Assembly: GCF_025821665.1 (NCBI RefSeq)
Contig: NZ_JACKSJ010000072.1
Location: 1 to 49,574 of the forward strand
Source of the DNA: [Mycobacterium] manitobense
GTDB lineage: Bacteria > Actinomycetota > Actinomycetes > Mycobacteriales > Mycobacteriaceae
Length of the DNA: 49,574 nt
Direction: 5' to 3'
The notes beneath the pieces are model-generated. The model was not told the DNA's origin, did no database searches, and saw only the letters and a list, made by a program, of their open reading frames with translations. A program made the position numbers and the translations under genes. Positions 13,766 to 22,787 of the stretch are shown in pieces (positions within the stretch are counted from its first letter, which is position 1; each line of letters starts with the position of its first letter).

Positions 13766-13867
13766 TCTGGACCCAATCTGTTGGCGATCCGGCAACCCGG
13801 CAGCGCACCTGCAGGACCGCTACGTACGATTGGGCCGACATCGACCCCCGACCGGCAGAGGCGCACA

Positions 13868-14848
13868 GTGGGCACCGAGTGGACCGACAACCGCAAGAAC
13901 CTGATGCTCTTCTCGGGCCGCGCGCACCCCGAACTCGCCGAGCAGGTGGCCAAGGAGCTCGACACCCCGGTCACCGCGCAGACCGCCCGGGACTTCGCCA
14001 ACGGTGAGATCTTCGTCCGCTTCGACGAGTCCGTTCGCGGCTGCGACGCGTTCGTCCTGCAGTCCCACCCGGCGCCGCTCAACACATGGCTGATGGAACA
14101 GCTGCTGATGATCGACGCGCTCAAGCGGGGCAGCGCCAAGCGGATCACCGCGATCCTGCCGTTCTACCCGTACGCCCGGCAGGACAAGAAGCACCGCGGA
14201 CGCGAACCGATCTCGGCCCGGTTGGTGGCCGATCTGCTGAAGACCGCCGGCGCGAACCGCATCCTGACCGTCGACCTGCACACCGACCAGATCCAGGGCT
14301 TCTTCGACGGGCCGGTCGACCACATGCGCGCACAGAAGCTGCTGACCGGGTACATCGCCGACAACTACGCCGACCACGACATGGTGGTGGTCTCACCCGA
14401 CTCCGGCCGTGTCCGCGTCGCGGAGAAGTGGGCCGACGCATTGGGTGGCGTTCCCCTCGCCTTCATTCACAAGACCCGGGATCCGCTGGTGCCCAACCAG
14501 GTGGTGTCCAACCGCGTCGTCGGCGACGTGCGCGGCAAGACCTGCGTGCTGACCGACGACATGATCGACACCGGCGGCACCATCGCGGGTGCGGTCAAAC
14601 TGCTCAAGCAGGACGGTGCGGGCGACGTGATCATCGCGGCGACGCACGGCGTGCTGTCCGACCCCGCCCGCGAACGGCTGGCCGACTCCGGGGCCCGCGA
14701 GGTCATCGTCACCAACACCCTGCCGATCGGCGAGGAGAAGCAGTTCCCGCAGCTCACCGTGCTGTCGATCGCACCGCTGCTGGCCAACACCATCCGCGCC
14801 GTGTTCGACAACGGTTCGGTGACCAGCCTTTTCGACGGGTCGGCGTAG
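13868..14848 (+). CDS. prs: Ribose-phosphate pyrophosphokinase
   Basis: Forms PRPP from ribose 5-phosphate and ATP, feeding nucleotide, histidine, tryptophan and (through DPPR) arabinan synthesis. The GTG at 13868 with AGAGG upstream gives 326 aa, the same length as the M. tuberculosis protein; in-frame starts further upstream add a sequence not conserved in the family. Motifs: FANGEIFVRFDESVRG, the flexible-loop YPYARQDKKHRGREPISA, DLHTDQIQGFF, and the PRPP-binding loop DDMIDTGGTIAGA. It follows glmU by 102 nt (with a TACGAT -10-like hexamer at 13825-13830), and the ArsC-like gene begins at the next base after its stop. Confidence 0.97.
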   Translation: MGTEWTDNRKNLMLFSGRAHPELAEQVAKELDTPVTAQTARDFANGEIFVRFDESVRGCDAFVLQSHPAPLNTWLMEQLLMIDALKRGSAKRITAILPFYPYARQDKKHRGREPISARLVADLLKTAGANRILTVDLHTDQIQGFFDGPVDHMRAQKLLTGYIADNYADHDMVVVSPDSGRVRVAEKWADALGGVPLAFIHKTRDPLVPNQVVSNRVVGDVRGKTCVLTDDMIDTGGTIAGAVKLLKQDGAGDVIIAATHGVLSDPARERLADSGAREVIVTNTLPIGEEKQFPQLTVLSIAPLLANTIRAVFDNGSVTSLFDGSA

Positions 14849-15196
14849 ATGGCGCAGACCGCCACCGTCTACCACAACCCCCGGTGCAGCACGTCGCGCA
14901 AGACGCTGGAACTGCTGCGCGACAACGGCATCGAGCCGACCGTGGTGCAGTACCTGAAGACGCCGCCGTCGCGTGACGAGCTGTCCGCAATGATCCGCGA
15001 CGCCGGCATCGAGGTGCGCGCCGCGGTGCGCAAGCGCGAATCCCTCTACGGCGAGCTCAATCTGGCCGACGCGAGTGACGACGAACTGCTGGACGCCCTC
15101 GCCGAGCACCCGATCCTCATCGAGCGGCCCTTCGTCGTCACCGCGAAGGGCACCCGGCTGGCCCGGCCGATCGACTCGGTGCGCGAGATTCTGTGA
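14849..15196 (+). CDS. arsC: ArsC/Spx-family thioredoxin-fold reductase
   Basis: 115-aa thioredoxin-fold protein of the glutaredoxin-type arsenate reductase (ArsC/YfgD/Spx) family. Only one active-site cysteine is present, Cys 13 in YHNPRCSTSRKT. Family residues follow: TPPSRDEL, VRKRESLY, LIERPFVVT and GTRLARP. The ATG directly abuts the prs stop. The absence of other ars genes nearby suggests a YfgD-like oxidoreductase rather than dedicated arsenate resistance; arsenate reduction remains possible. Its stop overlaps the lpqT GTG by 4 nt. Confidence 0.88.
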   Translation: MAQTATVYHNPRCSTSRKTLELLRDNGIEPTVVQYLKTPPSRDELSAMIRDAGIEVRAAVRKRESLYGELNLADASDDELLDALAEHPILIERPFVVTAKGTRLARPIDSVREIL

Positions 15197-15864
15197 CCGT
15201 CCGCCGCTGCGTGGCGGCAACGCTCGCGCTGATCACGGTTGCCTCCGCCGTCGGATGCGGCGCGGAAACGCCTGACTACGAAGCGGTCTGGTCGACGACG
15301 AGCAGTACCACGTCGGCGGCCCCGACGAGCACCGAGGCGCCGGTGCCGCTGTCGCAGTACCTGGAGAGCGTCGGCGTCGACGGCAAACCGGTGGCCCCCG
15401 ACCGGCTGCCGGATCTCACGGTCACCGTGCCGACGCCGCCGGGCTGGAAGCCGTACACGAATCCCAACTTCGCGCCCGGCACCCGCACCATCGTCAAGGG
15501 CGACACCTATCCGATCGCGATGCTGCTGGTGTTCGAACTCGAGGGTGAGTTCGACGCCGCCGAGGCGGTCAAGCACGGCACGGGCGATGCGGAGCTGTCG
15601 GAGAACTTCAAGCGGCTCAACGCTTCCGACAAGAATTGGCGCGGATTCCCGTCCTCGATGATCGAGGGCAGCTACGACCTCAACGGCCAGCGGATGCAGA
15701 GCTACAACCGCGTCGTGATCGCCACCGGATCGCCGCCGGCCAATCAGCGCTACCTGGTTCAGCTCACCGTCACCAGCTTCGCCGACGAAGCCCAGGCGAA
15801 CGGCAAGGACATCGAGACGATCATCTCCGGGTTCACCGTCGCCCCCAAGCCACCGCCCAAGTGA
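15193..15864 (+). CDS. lpqT: Lipoprotein LpqT
   Basis: Exported mycobacterial lipoprotein of the LpqN/LpqT family (orthologue of Rv1016c), function unknown. 223 aa from a GTG overlapping the ArsC-like stop. The signal peptide ends in ASAVGC (lipidated Cys 22). A Thr/Ser/Ala-rich linker follows (about 33-50), then the conserved LpqN/LpqT domain with LTVTVPTPPGWKPY, MLLVFELEG and a C-terminal DIETIISGFTV block. A second family member is encoded at 43975-44679. Confidence 0.92.
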   Translation: MTVRRCVAATLALITVASAVGCGAETPDYEAVWSTTSSTTSAAPTSTEAPVPLSQYLESVGVDGKPVAPDRLPDLTVTVPTPPGWKPYTNPNFAPGTRTIVKGDTYPIAMLLVFELEGEFDAAEAVKHGTGDAELSENFKRLNASDKNWRGFPSSMIEGSYDLNGQRMQSYNRVVIATGSPPANQRYLVQLTVTSFADEAQANGKDIETIISGFTVAPKPPPK

Positions 15865-15889
15865 GGACGCCGCGGCGAGGCGACGTCTA

Positions 15890-15895
15890 TAGGGT
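15890..15895 (+). promoter_or_regulatory. -10 element of the SDR gene (leaderless)
   Basis: TAGGGT followed by exactly 6 nt and the ATG at 15902. It fits TANNNT and would make the transcript start at the start codon. Confidence 0.55.
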
Positions 15896-15901
15896 GGTGC
15901 C

Positions 15902-16768
15902 ATGACTGGTTGGACCGCCGCCGATTTGCCCTCCTACACCGGCCGCACGGTCATCGTGACCGGCGCCAACAGCGGTCTGGGACTGATCACCGCGCGCGAA
16001 CTCGCGCGCGCAGGGGCGTCGGTGGTGCTCGCCGTCCGCAACACCGCCAAGGGCGACGAGGCGGCTGCCGGCATGACCGGCGACGTCACCGTCCGCAAGC
16101 TCGACCTGCAGGATCTGGCGTCGGTGCGGGAGTTCGCCGCCGGTGTCGACGCGGTGGACATCCTGGTGAACAACGCGGGCATCATGGCGGTGCCTTACGC
16201 GCAGACCAAGGACGGCTTCGAGAGCCAGATCGGCACCAACCACCTCGGCCACTTCGCGCTGACCAACCTGCTGCTGCCCAAGATCACCGACCGCGTGGTC
16301 ACGGTGTCGTCGATGATGCACTGGATCGGCCGCATCAACCTCAAGGACCTGAACTGGAAGGCCCGGCCGTACTCCGCCTGGCCGGCCTACGGTCAGTCCA
16401 AGCTGGCCAATCTGCTGTTCACCAGCGAGCTGCAGCGCCGGCTGGAGCGGTCGGGGTCCCCGGTGCGGGCGGTGACCGCGCACCCCGGGTACAGCGCGAC
16501 GAACCTGCAGGGCAAGAGCGGCCGCAAGCTCGGCGACGCGCTGATGTCGATCGGCAGCCGGCTGGCGACTGACGCCGACTTCGGTGCCCGCCAGACGCTC
16601 TACGCCGTGTCGCAGGACGTCCCCGGCGACAGTTTCGTCGGGCCGCGGTTCTCGATGATGGGCCCCACCCGGTCGGTGGGCCGCAGCCCGCTGGCCCGCA
16701 GCAGCGACACCGCAGCGGCACTGTGGGAACTGTCCGAACAGCTCACCGGCACCGCGTTCCCCCGCTGA
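15902..16768 (+). CDS. Short-chain dehydrogenase/reductase
   Basis: 288-aa classical SDR of the retinol dehydrogenase/WWOX-like subgroup common in mycobacteria. The nucleotide-binding loop is TGANSGLG (residues about 20-27), followed by LAVRN (NADP preference likely), NNAGIM, the catalytic Ser in VSSMMHW, and the YxxxK pair in AYGQSKLANLLF. The substrate is unknown. It lies between lpqT and rplY in the same direction but probably has its own promoter. Confidence 0.9.
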   Translation: MTGWTAADLPSYTGRTVIVTGANSGLGLITARELARAGASVVLAVRNTAKGDEAAAGMTGDVTVRKLDLQDLASVREFAAGVDAVDILVNNAGIMAVPYAQTKDGFESQIGTNHLGHFALTNLLLPKITDRVVTVSSMMHWIGRINLKDLNWKARPYSAWPAYGQSKLANLLFTSELQRRLERSGSPVRAVTAHPGYSATNLQGKSGRKLGDALMSIGSRLATDADFGARQTLYAVSQDVPGDSFVGPRFSMMGPTRSVGRSPLARSSDTAAALWELSEQLTGTAFPR

Positions 16769-16779
16769 TTTCTCTCTGA

Positions 16780-16801
16780 CCAGGGCGTTGCGCTACCCTG
16801 G
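16780..16801 (+). terminator. Hairpin after the SDR gene
   Basis: CCAGGG-N10-CCCTGG begins 12 nt after the SDR stop. It is GC-rich but lacks a T-run, so it is only a possible terminator or 5' leader structure of rplY. The remaining 120 nt before rplY show no other clear feature apart from AGGAG ahead of the ATG. Confidence 0.3.
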
Positions 16802-16922
16802 GCGGGCGTCACGGCGAGGGCGGCCGGCATGTCGGCCACCGTTATCGACGGGAACACGCGTCTTCACGGATGCGGCCCCTGCTGTGCGATGAGTTCCCTC
16901 GACCAGCACAGGAGCACCGCAC

Positions 16923-17612
16923 ATGGCCAAGAAGTCGGCCTCTACGAACAATCTGACCGCATCGGTCCGCACCGTCACCGGCAAGGGCGCATCGCGTCGC
17001 GCCCGCCGTGAGGGCAAGGTCCCGGCCGTCCTGTACGGCCACGGCACCGACCCGCAGCACCTCGAGATCGACGCCCGCGACTTCGCCGCGGTGCTGCGTC
17101 ACTCCGGCACGAACGCCGTGCTGAGCCTCGACATCGAGGGCACCGAGCAGCTCGCGCTGACGAAGTCGCTGGAGATCCACCCGATCCGCCGCAACATCCA
17201 GCACGCCGACCTGCTGGTCGTCCGCCGTGGCGAGAAGGTGTCCGTCGAGGTCAACGTCGTCGTCGAAGGCGATGCGATCCCCGGCACCCTGGTGACGCAG
17301 GAGGCCAACACGCTCGAGATCGAGTCCGACGTGCAGGCCATCCCCGAGCAGATCGTCGTCTCGGTGGAGGGAGCCGAGGCTGGCACCCAGTTCACCGCGG
17401 GCCAGATCGAGCTGCCCAAGGGTGTCGCCCTGATCACCGATCCCGAAGCGCTGGTGGTCAACGTCGTGGCCGCGCCCACCGCCGAGGACCTCGAGGCCGA
17501 GGGTGGCGGCGCGTCGATCGACGAGCAGGCCGCCGAGTTCGCCGAGGCCGTCGAAGAGGCCGAAGGCGAGGCCGGCGAGGGCGACGAGGCCCCGGCCGAA
17601 TCCGCCGAGTAG
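16923..17612 (+). CDS. rplY: 50S ribosomal protein L25 (general stress protein Ctc type)
   Basis: Binds 5S rRNA in the large ribosomal subunit. 229 aa: an N-terminal L25 domain (about 8-100; [21 protein letters not shown] is seen in two parts here, [17 protein letters not shown] and [10 protein letters not shown]) and the C-terminal TL5/CTC beta domain (about 100-195). A Glu/Ala-rich acidic tail of about 35 residues ends the protein. AGGAG precedes the ATG. pth follows after 18 nt, the usual mycobacterial rplY-pth pair. Confidence 0.96.
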   Translation: MAKKSASTNNLTASVRTVTGKGASRRARREGKVPAVLYGHGTDPQHLEIDARDFAAVLRHSGTNAVLSLDIEGTEQLALTKSLEIHPIRRNIQHADLLVVRRGEKVSVEVNVVVEGDAIPGTLVTQEANTLEIESDVQAIPEQIVVSVEGAEAGTQFTAGQIELPKGVALITDPEALVVNVVAAPTAEDLEAEGGGASIDEQAAEFAEAVEEAEGEAGEGDEAPAESAE

Positions 17613-17630
17613 GCGGTCGACTCACCTCTC

Positions 17631-18206
17631 ATGGCCGAGCCGTTGCTGGTGGTGGGCCTGGGTAATCCCGGGCCCACCTACGCCAAGACCCGGCACAACG
17701 TGGGCTTCATGGTCGCCGACCTGCTCGCGGGCCGGATGGGGTCGGGCTTCAAGGTGCACAAGAAGTCCGGCGCCGAGGTCGTCACCGGCCGGCTCAGCGG
17801 CCGGTCGGTGGTGCTGGCGAAGCCCCGCTGCTACATGAACGAATCGGGCCGCCAGGTGGGCCCGCTGGCCAAGTTCTACTCGGTGGCGCCCGCCGACGTG
17901 GTGGTGATCCACGACGAGCTCGACATCGACTTCGGCCGGATCCGGCTCAAGTTCGGCGGCGGCGTGGCCGGCCACAACGGCCTGAGGTCGGTGTCGGCCG
18001 CGCTGGGCGGCAACGGGTTCCAGCGTGTCCGGGTCGGGATCGGCCGCCCGCCGGGTCGTAAGGACGCGGCGGCCTATGTGCTCGAGGCGTTCACGGCCGC
18101 CGAGCGCACCGAGGTGCCGACGATCTGCGAGCAGGCCGCCGACGCCACCGAACTGTTGCTCGAGCAGGGCATCGAGCCCGCGCAGAACACCGTCCACGCC
18201 TGGTAG
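17631..18206 (+). CDS. pth: Peptidyl-tRNA hydrolase
   Basis: Recycles tRNA by hydrolysing peptidyl-tRNA. 191 aa, family length. Signature sequences: [20 protein letters not shown] with the catalytic His 22, [10 protein letters not shown], the HDELDIDFG segment with its Asp, and [14 protein letters not shown]. Convergent with the Fe-S gene, with only 4 nt between the stop codons. Confidence 0.97.
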   Translation: MAEPLLVVGLGNPGPTYAKTRHNVGFMVADLLAGRMGSGFKVHKKSGAEVVTGRLSGRSVVLAKPRCYMNESGRQVGPLAKFYSVAPADVVVIHDELDIDFGRIRLKFGGGVAGHNGLRSVSAALGGNGFQRVRVGIGRPPGRKDAAAYVLEAFTAAERTEVPTICEQAADATELLLEQGIEPAQNTVHAW

Positions 18207-18210
18207 GCCT

Positions 18211-19239
18211 CTATCGCCCGCGAATGCCGCTGTCGACCACCTTCACCGGCTTGTGCGGGAACCGCCGTTCGGCGTGCGCTTTGGCCGCCGAATTCGGCAG
18301 CACGTAGAGCGTTTCGCGCTTCTCCTGCAGCGGCTTGAGCACCAGGTCCATGAAGCCCTTCCGGTCCTCGAGGTACGGCTCGATGACGTCCTCGCCCGCC
18401 GGGCACACCGCCAGGCAGTAGGCCGCCTTGTAGTTGGCCTTGAACGACAGGCTCTGCCACATCGACGCGTTCTCCGAATCGCTGACCCGCGAACGGAAGT
18501 CGTCGGCGTCGGCGCTGTCGGCGATGGTCTGCGCCCAGTCGGTGAAGCCGCCCATGAACTCGCGGTAGTTGTGCACCGAACACGCGACGAAGTCGAATTC
18601 GCCGTCTTTGCCGATGGCGCCGACCGGGCAGGCCGCGACACAGAGCTTGCACTCCAGACATGGCGAATAGTCCAGCGGCGATCCGTATTCGGTGATCTCG
18701 GCGCCGACGAGGATCGTCGCCAGCAGGATGAAGTTGCCGAACTTCGGGTGGATCACGTTGCGGTGGATGCCCATCACGCCCAGCCCCGCCGCGACCGCGA
18801 CCGGCTTGTGCGCCACCACCCAGATCCGGCCGGGGAACTTGTCCATCTCCATCGGGAAGGTCGCCGACGGGTTGAGCGCCCGGTGGCCGGCGTCCTCGAG
18901 TGCGCGGGTGATGCGGTGCGCCGCTTCGTTGATGATCTCACCGCTGCGGTGGAACTCCTGATTGGCGACGCTGCGCGCCGTAGACCGGACGTTGTCGCGG
19001 TTCATCCGCACCACGAGCGAGACGTAGCTCCTGACGCCGGGCAGCGCCGCCTCGACGTGCTCGACCTCCGAGGCCAGGTCGGGGTTGGCGACACTGGCGA
19101 AGGCGACGTCGTCGGCGCCGGCGGCCAGACAGACCTCGCGCAGCCATTCCGCGTCGACGGCGCCGGGTTTCTCCCGCTGGCGCGCCAGCACCGCCCGCAC
19201 GGTCGGGTGGTCGGCGATCCGCGAGGGAGGCTTCAGCAT
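18211..19239 (-). CDS. Double-[4Fe-4S] reductase-like protein (QueG / reductive dehalogenase-like fold)
   Basis: 342-aa cytoplasmic iron-sulfur protein with no signal peptide. One cluster motif is CLECKLCVAACP (Cys 194, 197, 200, 204). The second set appears to be Cys near 220 (CSVHNY) plus CLAVCP near 275, giving a ferredoxin-like double-cluster domain. The preceding MGIHRNVIHPKFGNFILLA stretch resembles the cobalamin-binding region of epoxyqueuosine reductase and reductive dehalogenases. It is too divergent to call QueG, and the reaction is unknown. It lies downstream of pks16-ABC transporter but has its own leaderless promoter overlapped by a long palindrome (19241-19268). Confidence 0.8.
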   Translation of the reverse strand: MLKPPSRIADHPTVRAVLARQREKPGAVDAEWLREVCLAAGADDVAFASVANPDLASEVEHVEAALPGVRSYVSLVVRMNRDNVRSTARSVANQEFHRSGEIINEAAHRITRALEDAGHRALNPSATFPMEMDKFPGRIWVVAHKPVAVAAGLGVMGIHRNVIHPKFGNFILLATILVGAEITEYGSPLDYSPCLECKLCVAACPVGAIGKDGEFDFVACSVHNYREFMGGFTDWAQTIADSADADDFRSRVSDSENASMWQSLSFKANYKAAYCLAVCPAGEDVIEPYLEDRKGFMDLVLKPLQEKRETLYVLPNSAAKAHAERRFPHKPVKVVDSGIRGR

Positions 19240-19240
19240 G

Positions 19241-19268
19241 AGCTGAGTATAGCGAGAAATACTCAGCT
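19241..19268 (-). promoter_or_regulatory. 28-bp palindromic operator overlapping a leaderless -10
   Basis: AGCTGAGTAT (19241-19250), 8-nt spacer, ATACTCAGCT (19259-19268): perfect 10-bp arms. On the minus strand TATACT (19251 to 19246) is a near-ideal -10, followed by exactly 6 nt and the ATG at 19239. The palindrome thus covers the -10 and ends 1 nt before the start codon. No T-run follows, so a terminator is unlikely. Confidence 0.75.
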
Positions 19269-19282
19269 CGCCATGCGAGCCG

Positions 19283-20131
19283 TCAGCCGCCGGTGCGGCG
19301 GGTGTAGGCGCGCAGCGCGACGGGCGCGATGACCGCGGTCAGCACCACGGACCACAGCACCGTTGCGAGCACCGGATGGTGCAGTGGTAGCTGCGCTTCG
19401 GGCGCCGCGGGCGGGCCGTTCCCCCACAGTTCGCGCATCGCCTGCGCCAGCGACGACACCGGGTTCCACTCGGCGATCACCCGCAACCAGTGCGGCATCG
19501 GCCCGGTCGGCACGAACGTGTTCGCCAGGAAGGTGATCGGGAACAGCACGGTGAACATCACCCCGTTGACGGCCTCGACCGATCGCATCAGTGAGCCCAC
19601 CAGGATGCCGAACCAGATGATGCCGAACCCGAACACCAGCAGCAGCGCGAACGCGAGCACCGCCTCGCCGACGCCGCCGCGGATCCGCCAGCCGATCGCC
19701 AGGCCCGTCACCGCCATCACCACGATGCCGAGGGACGAGTGCACCAGGCTGGCGACGCTGCGCCCGATGAGCACCGACGACCGGTGGATCGGCAGCGACC
19801 GGAACCTGTCGATGATGCCCTTCTCGACGTCGGCGGTGATGCCCGCGGCGACGACGAACGCGGAGAACACGATGGTCTGCGCCAGGATGCCGGGCAGCAG
19901 GAACTCGCGGTAGGACGCGCCACCGGTGTCGGTGATCGACGCACCGAACACGAACGCGAAGAGCAGCACGAACATGATCGGCTGCGCGGTGACGTCGCTG
20001 AGCATCTCCGGCATGCGCTTGGTGTGGATCATGTTGCGCTTGACCATGATCCAGGACTGCTGGGCGATGTTGGTCGGATGCGTGCGGGGCCGCTCGGCCT
20101 CGACCTCTGTACGCGACGCAAGGGCTGTCAT
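19283..20131 (-). CDS. ABC-2 type exporter permease (DrrB-like)
   Basis: 282-aa integral membrane permease with about six hydrophobic segments and the ABC-2 signature region (GNGPP preceded by WNPVSSLAQAMRELW). The ATG at 20131 overlaps the ATPase stop by 4 nt (ATGA); longer in-frame versions would run into the ATPase gene. It partners the preceding ATPase to form a daunorubicin-resistance-type exporter. The substrate is unknown; the pks16 context suggests a lipid or acyl product. Confidence 0.9.
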   Translation of the reverse strand: MTALASRTEVEAERPRTHPTNIAQQSWIMVKRNMIHTKRMPEMLSDVTAQPIMFVLLFAFVFGASITDTGGASYREFLLPGILAQTIVFSAFVVAAGITADVEKGIIDRFRSLPIHRSSVLIGRSVASLVHSSLGIVVMAVTGLAIGWRIRGGVGEAVLAFALLLVFGFGIIWFGILVGSLMRSVEAVNGVMFTVLFPITFLANTFVPTGPMPHWLRVIAEWNPVSSLAQAMRELWGNGPPAAPEAQLPLHHPVLATVLWSVVLTAVIAPVALRAYTRRTGG

Positions 20132-21090
20132 GCGCTGGCCTCCTCCTCGGTGCGGTGTCCGGTGAGCGACAGGAAGACATCGTCGAGACTCGGCCGGGAC
20201 AGCCCGATGTCGTCGACGGCGATGCCGCTGTCGCGGAGCCAGCCCGCGACGCGGATGACGTCGTCGAGCCCGTCGGCGGAGGCCGTGACCTGTCGCGCAC
20301 CCGCCTCGACGAACACCTCGGCGCCGGTGCGGGCCAGCAACTCCTGGGCCGCCGACAGGTCGTCGGCGTCGGTCACGGTGACCACCAGGCTCGCGTTGCC
20401 GGCCTGGCGCTTGAGCTCCAGCGGCGATCCCTCGGCGATGATCCGGCCCCGGTCGACGACGACGATGTTGTCCGCGAGCTGGTCGGCCTCCTCGAGGTAC
20501 TGCGTGGTGAGCAGCAGGGTGGTGCCCTGCTCGACGAGGCCGCGCAGCACGTCCCACAGGTCGCTGCGGCTGCGCGGATCGAGGCCGGTGGTCGGTTCGT
20601 CGAGGAAGAGCACCGGCGGCGACGCGAGCAGGCTGACCGCGAGGTCGAGGCGCCGCCGCATCCCGCCGGAGTAGGACTTGACCACCTTGTCGGCGGCGTC
20701 GGCGATGGAAAACCGCTCCAGCAGTTCGTCGCCCATGCGGGCCAGCTCCCGGCGCCGGATGCCGTACAGGCTGCCGATCATCCGGATGTTCTCGCGACCG
20801 GTCAGCAGTTCGTCGACGGTCGCCACCTGCCCGGTGAGGCCCATGTTGCGCCGCACCTCGTCGGGTTGGCGCAGCACGTCGAATCCCGCCACCCGCGCCG
20901 TCCCGCTGGTCGGCTCGGTGAGCGTCGTCATCATCCGCACGGTCGTGGTCTTGCCCGCACCGTTGGGCCCGAGCAGGCCGAGGACGGTGCCCGGCGGGAC
21001 GGCAAAGCTGACGTGGTCGACCGCGGGTGGCACGACCGCGGGATCCCCGAACTGCTTCACCAGGTCGATCGCTTCGATGGCCGGTGTCAT
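20128..21090 (-). CDS. ABC transporter ATPase (DrrA-like)
   Basis: 320-aa nucleotide-binding subunit. Walker A is GPNGAGKTT (about residue 42), the Q-loop region is MGLTGQVATVDELLTGREN, the ABC signature is SYSGGMRRRLDLA, Walker B is PPVLFLDEPTTGLDPRSR, and the H-loop region reads LLTTQYLEEAD with Gln in the usual His vicinity, as in DrrA proteins. The DrrA-type C-terminal domain follows (about 220-320). The ATG at 21090 is preferred; GTG codons 18-30 nt upstream are alternatives. The gene starts 62 nt after the pks16 stop and is coupled to the permease. Confidence 0.92.
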   Translation of the reverse strand: MTPAIEAIDLVKQFGDPAVVPPAVDHVSFAVPPGTVLGLLGPNGAGKTTTVRMMTTLTEPTSGTARVAGFDVLRQPDEVRRNMGLTGQVATVDELLTGRENIRMIGSLYGIRRRELARMGDELLERFSIADAADKVVKSYSGGMRRRLDLAVSLLASPPVLFLDEPTTGLDPRSRSDLWDVLRGLVEQGTTLLLTTQYLEEADQLADNIVVVDRGRIIAEGSPLELKRQAGNASLVVTVTDADDLSAAQELLARTGAEVFVEAGARQVTASADGLDDVIRVAGWLRDSGIAVDDIGLSRPSLDDVFLSLTGHRTEEEASA

Positions 21091-21152
21091 GTCACCGACG
21101 GTATCGGTGATCACCGACACCTCGTTACCCCCGGTGCGAGGGCGCAGGGCTG

Positions 21153-22787
21153 CTAGGTGACGAGCGAGACCGAGTTGGCGCGGCGCAGCTTGCCCGACGG
21201 CGTCTTCGGGATGGTGCCGGGCCCGAGGACCACGACATTGCGCGGACGCACGTCCACCTCGGTCACCACCTCGTGGGCGACCTGGTGCTCGATGCGGCGC
21301 ACCTCGACCGGGTCCTGCCAGGCGTTGGACTCCACCGCGACGGCGAACGTCTCGCGCGAATGCCCGGCGTCCAGCCGGACGGCGACGGCGCAGCCGGGCC
21401 GCACGCCCTCCACGCGCCCGGCGGCCCGCTCGATGTCGGTCGGGTAGATGTTGCGCCCCGCCATGATGATGACGTCCTTGACGCGGCCGCAGACCACGAC
21501 GTGTCCCTCTTCGGTGAGGTAGCCGAGGTCGCCGGTGTCGTACCAGCCGTGCTCGTCCTGGGCGGGCACGAATCCGCCCATGGTGATGTAGCCGGGCGTC
21601 AACGGCTCGCCGCGCAGTTCGATGACGCCGACACCGCGGGCGGGCATCACGTTGCCCTGCTCGTCGATGATGCGGGCCTCGAGCCCCTCCAGCAGCGGGC
21701 CGAGCGTGGCCAGCCGCTTGGTGTTGCCCTTGGTGGCGGTCACGGCCCGGCGCAGAGCGGCCAGCAGGTCGGCGTCCACCTCGTCGACCACCAGGCCGGC
21801 GCCGCACTCGGAGAACGACACCGCCAGCGTCGTCTCGGCCATGCCGTAGGCGGGCAGGATCGCCTCGGCGCTCAACCCGAACGGCCTGCCCGCGTCGATG
21901 AGGTCCTCGACGTCGGCCGGTTCGACCGGCTCAGCGCCCGACAGCGCGAAGCGCAGCGTGGACAGGTCGAACTCGCCGGGCGTGGCCTGCCTGCGCAGTC
22001 GCTTCGCCAGCAGCGCGTAGGCGAAGTTCGGCGCGGCGGTCATCGTGCCCTTGTACTTGTCGATCAGCCGGGCCCAGAGCAGCGTGTCGCGCAGGAAGTC
22101 CATCGGCGTGACCTTGACCAGCTCTGCGCCGAAGTACATCGGGATGGTGAGGAAGCCGACCATGCCCATGTCGTGGAAGCAGGGCAGCCAGCTCACCATG
22201 ACGTCCTTCTCGACGTCGTACTCGGCGCCGATGAACATCGCCTCGGCGTTCGAGTGGATGTTGCGGTGGGTGATCTGCACGGCCTTGGGTGAACCGGTCG
22301 AGCCGGACGTCAGCTGCATCAGCGCCAGGTCGTCCTCGCCGACCTCGACGGGATCGATCGGCTCCGAGCCCAGCAGGTCGGAGACGGTGAGGACGGTGAT
22401 GCCCTTCTCCTCGAGCACCGGGATCGCCACGTTGAACGGCTCGGAGACGATCACGGCCTTGGCCTCGATCATCCCGATCACCATCATGGTGTCCTCGGCC
22501 CACAGCGCGAGGTCGGTGCGCGGGGTCGGCTGGTGCAGCATGGTCAGGCTCGCGCCGCGCATCCACAGGCCCTGCGCGGTCGGCGCGATCTCGACGGGGA
22601 AGCCCGCCAGCACGCCCACCGCGTCACCCAGTCCGACACCGGCCGCGGCCAGGCCGCCGGCGATGCGCCGCGCACGCTCGTGCACCTCACCCCAGGTGTG
22701 TCGCACGGGCTCGTGCGGCTCCCCGGTCACCATGCCGGTGGTGACGGTGCGGGCGTTGCGGTACATCTTCTCGGTGAACCTGCTCAC
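21153..22787 (-). CDS. pks16: Fatty acyl-AMP ligase-type adenylating enzyme (Pks16)
   Basis: 544 aa, the length I recall for M. tuberculosis Pks16 (Rv1013), which also lies next to ispE. ATP-dependent activation of a fatty or aryl acid to acyl-AMP. Adenylation motifs: [29 protein letters not shown] (the FAAL-like form of A5), [28 protein letters not shown], and the catalytic-lysine motif [10 protein letters not shown] near the C-terminus. The GTG start at 22787 has GAGGAGG upstream. Despite its name there are no polyketide synthase domains. The ABC exporter genes follow in an apparent operon. Confidence 0.9.
   Translation of the reverse strand: MSRFTEKMYRNARTVTTGMVTGEPHEPVRHTWGEVHERARRIAGGLAAAGVGLGDAVGVLAGFPVEIAPTAQGLWMRGASLTMLHQPTPRTDLALWAEDTMMVIGMIEAKAVIVSEPFNVAIPVLEEKGITVLTVSDLLGSEPIDPVEVGEDDLALMQLTSGSTGSPKAVQITHRNIHSNAEAMFIGAEYDVEKDVMVSWLPCFHDMGMVGFLTIPMYFGAELVKVTPMDFLRDTLLWARLIDKYKGTMTAAPNFAYALLAKRLRRQATPGEFDLSTLRFALSGAEPVEPADVEDLIDAGRPFGLSAEAILPAYGMAETTLAVSFSECGAGLVVDEVDADLLAALRRAVTATKGNTKRLATLGPLLEGLEARIIDEQGNVMPARGVGVIELRGEPLTPGYITMGGFVPAQDEHGWYDTGDLGYLTEEGHVVVCGRVKDVIIMAGRNIYPTDIERAAGRVEGVRPGCAVAVRLDAGHSRETFAVAVESNAWQDPVEVRRIEHQVAHEVVTEVDVRPRNVVVLGPGTIPKTPSGKLRRANSVSLVT

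Noticed and set aside
12173..13795. A 540-codon minus-strand open frame opposite glmU
   Set aside because: Shadow of glmU; it would also cover the tRNA and has no family features.
14849..15196. An arsenic resistance locus
   Set aside because: Only a single ArsC/Spx-like protein is present, with no arsR, arsB/acr3 or arsM nearby; the context is prs-lpqT housekeeping.
16776..16799. A sigma-A promoter for rplY using CTGACC and TACCCT
   Set aside because: The spacer is only 12 nt, far from 17; the sequence is better described as the CCAGGG-N10-CCCTGG hairpin.
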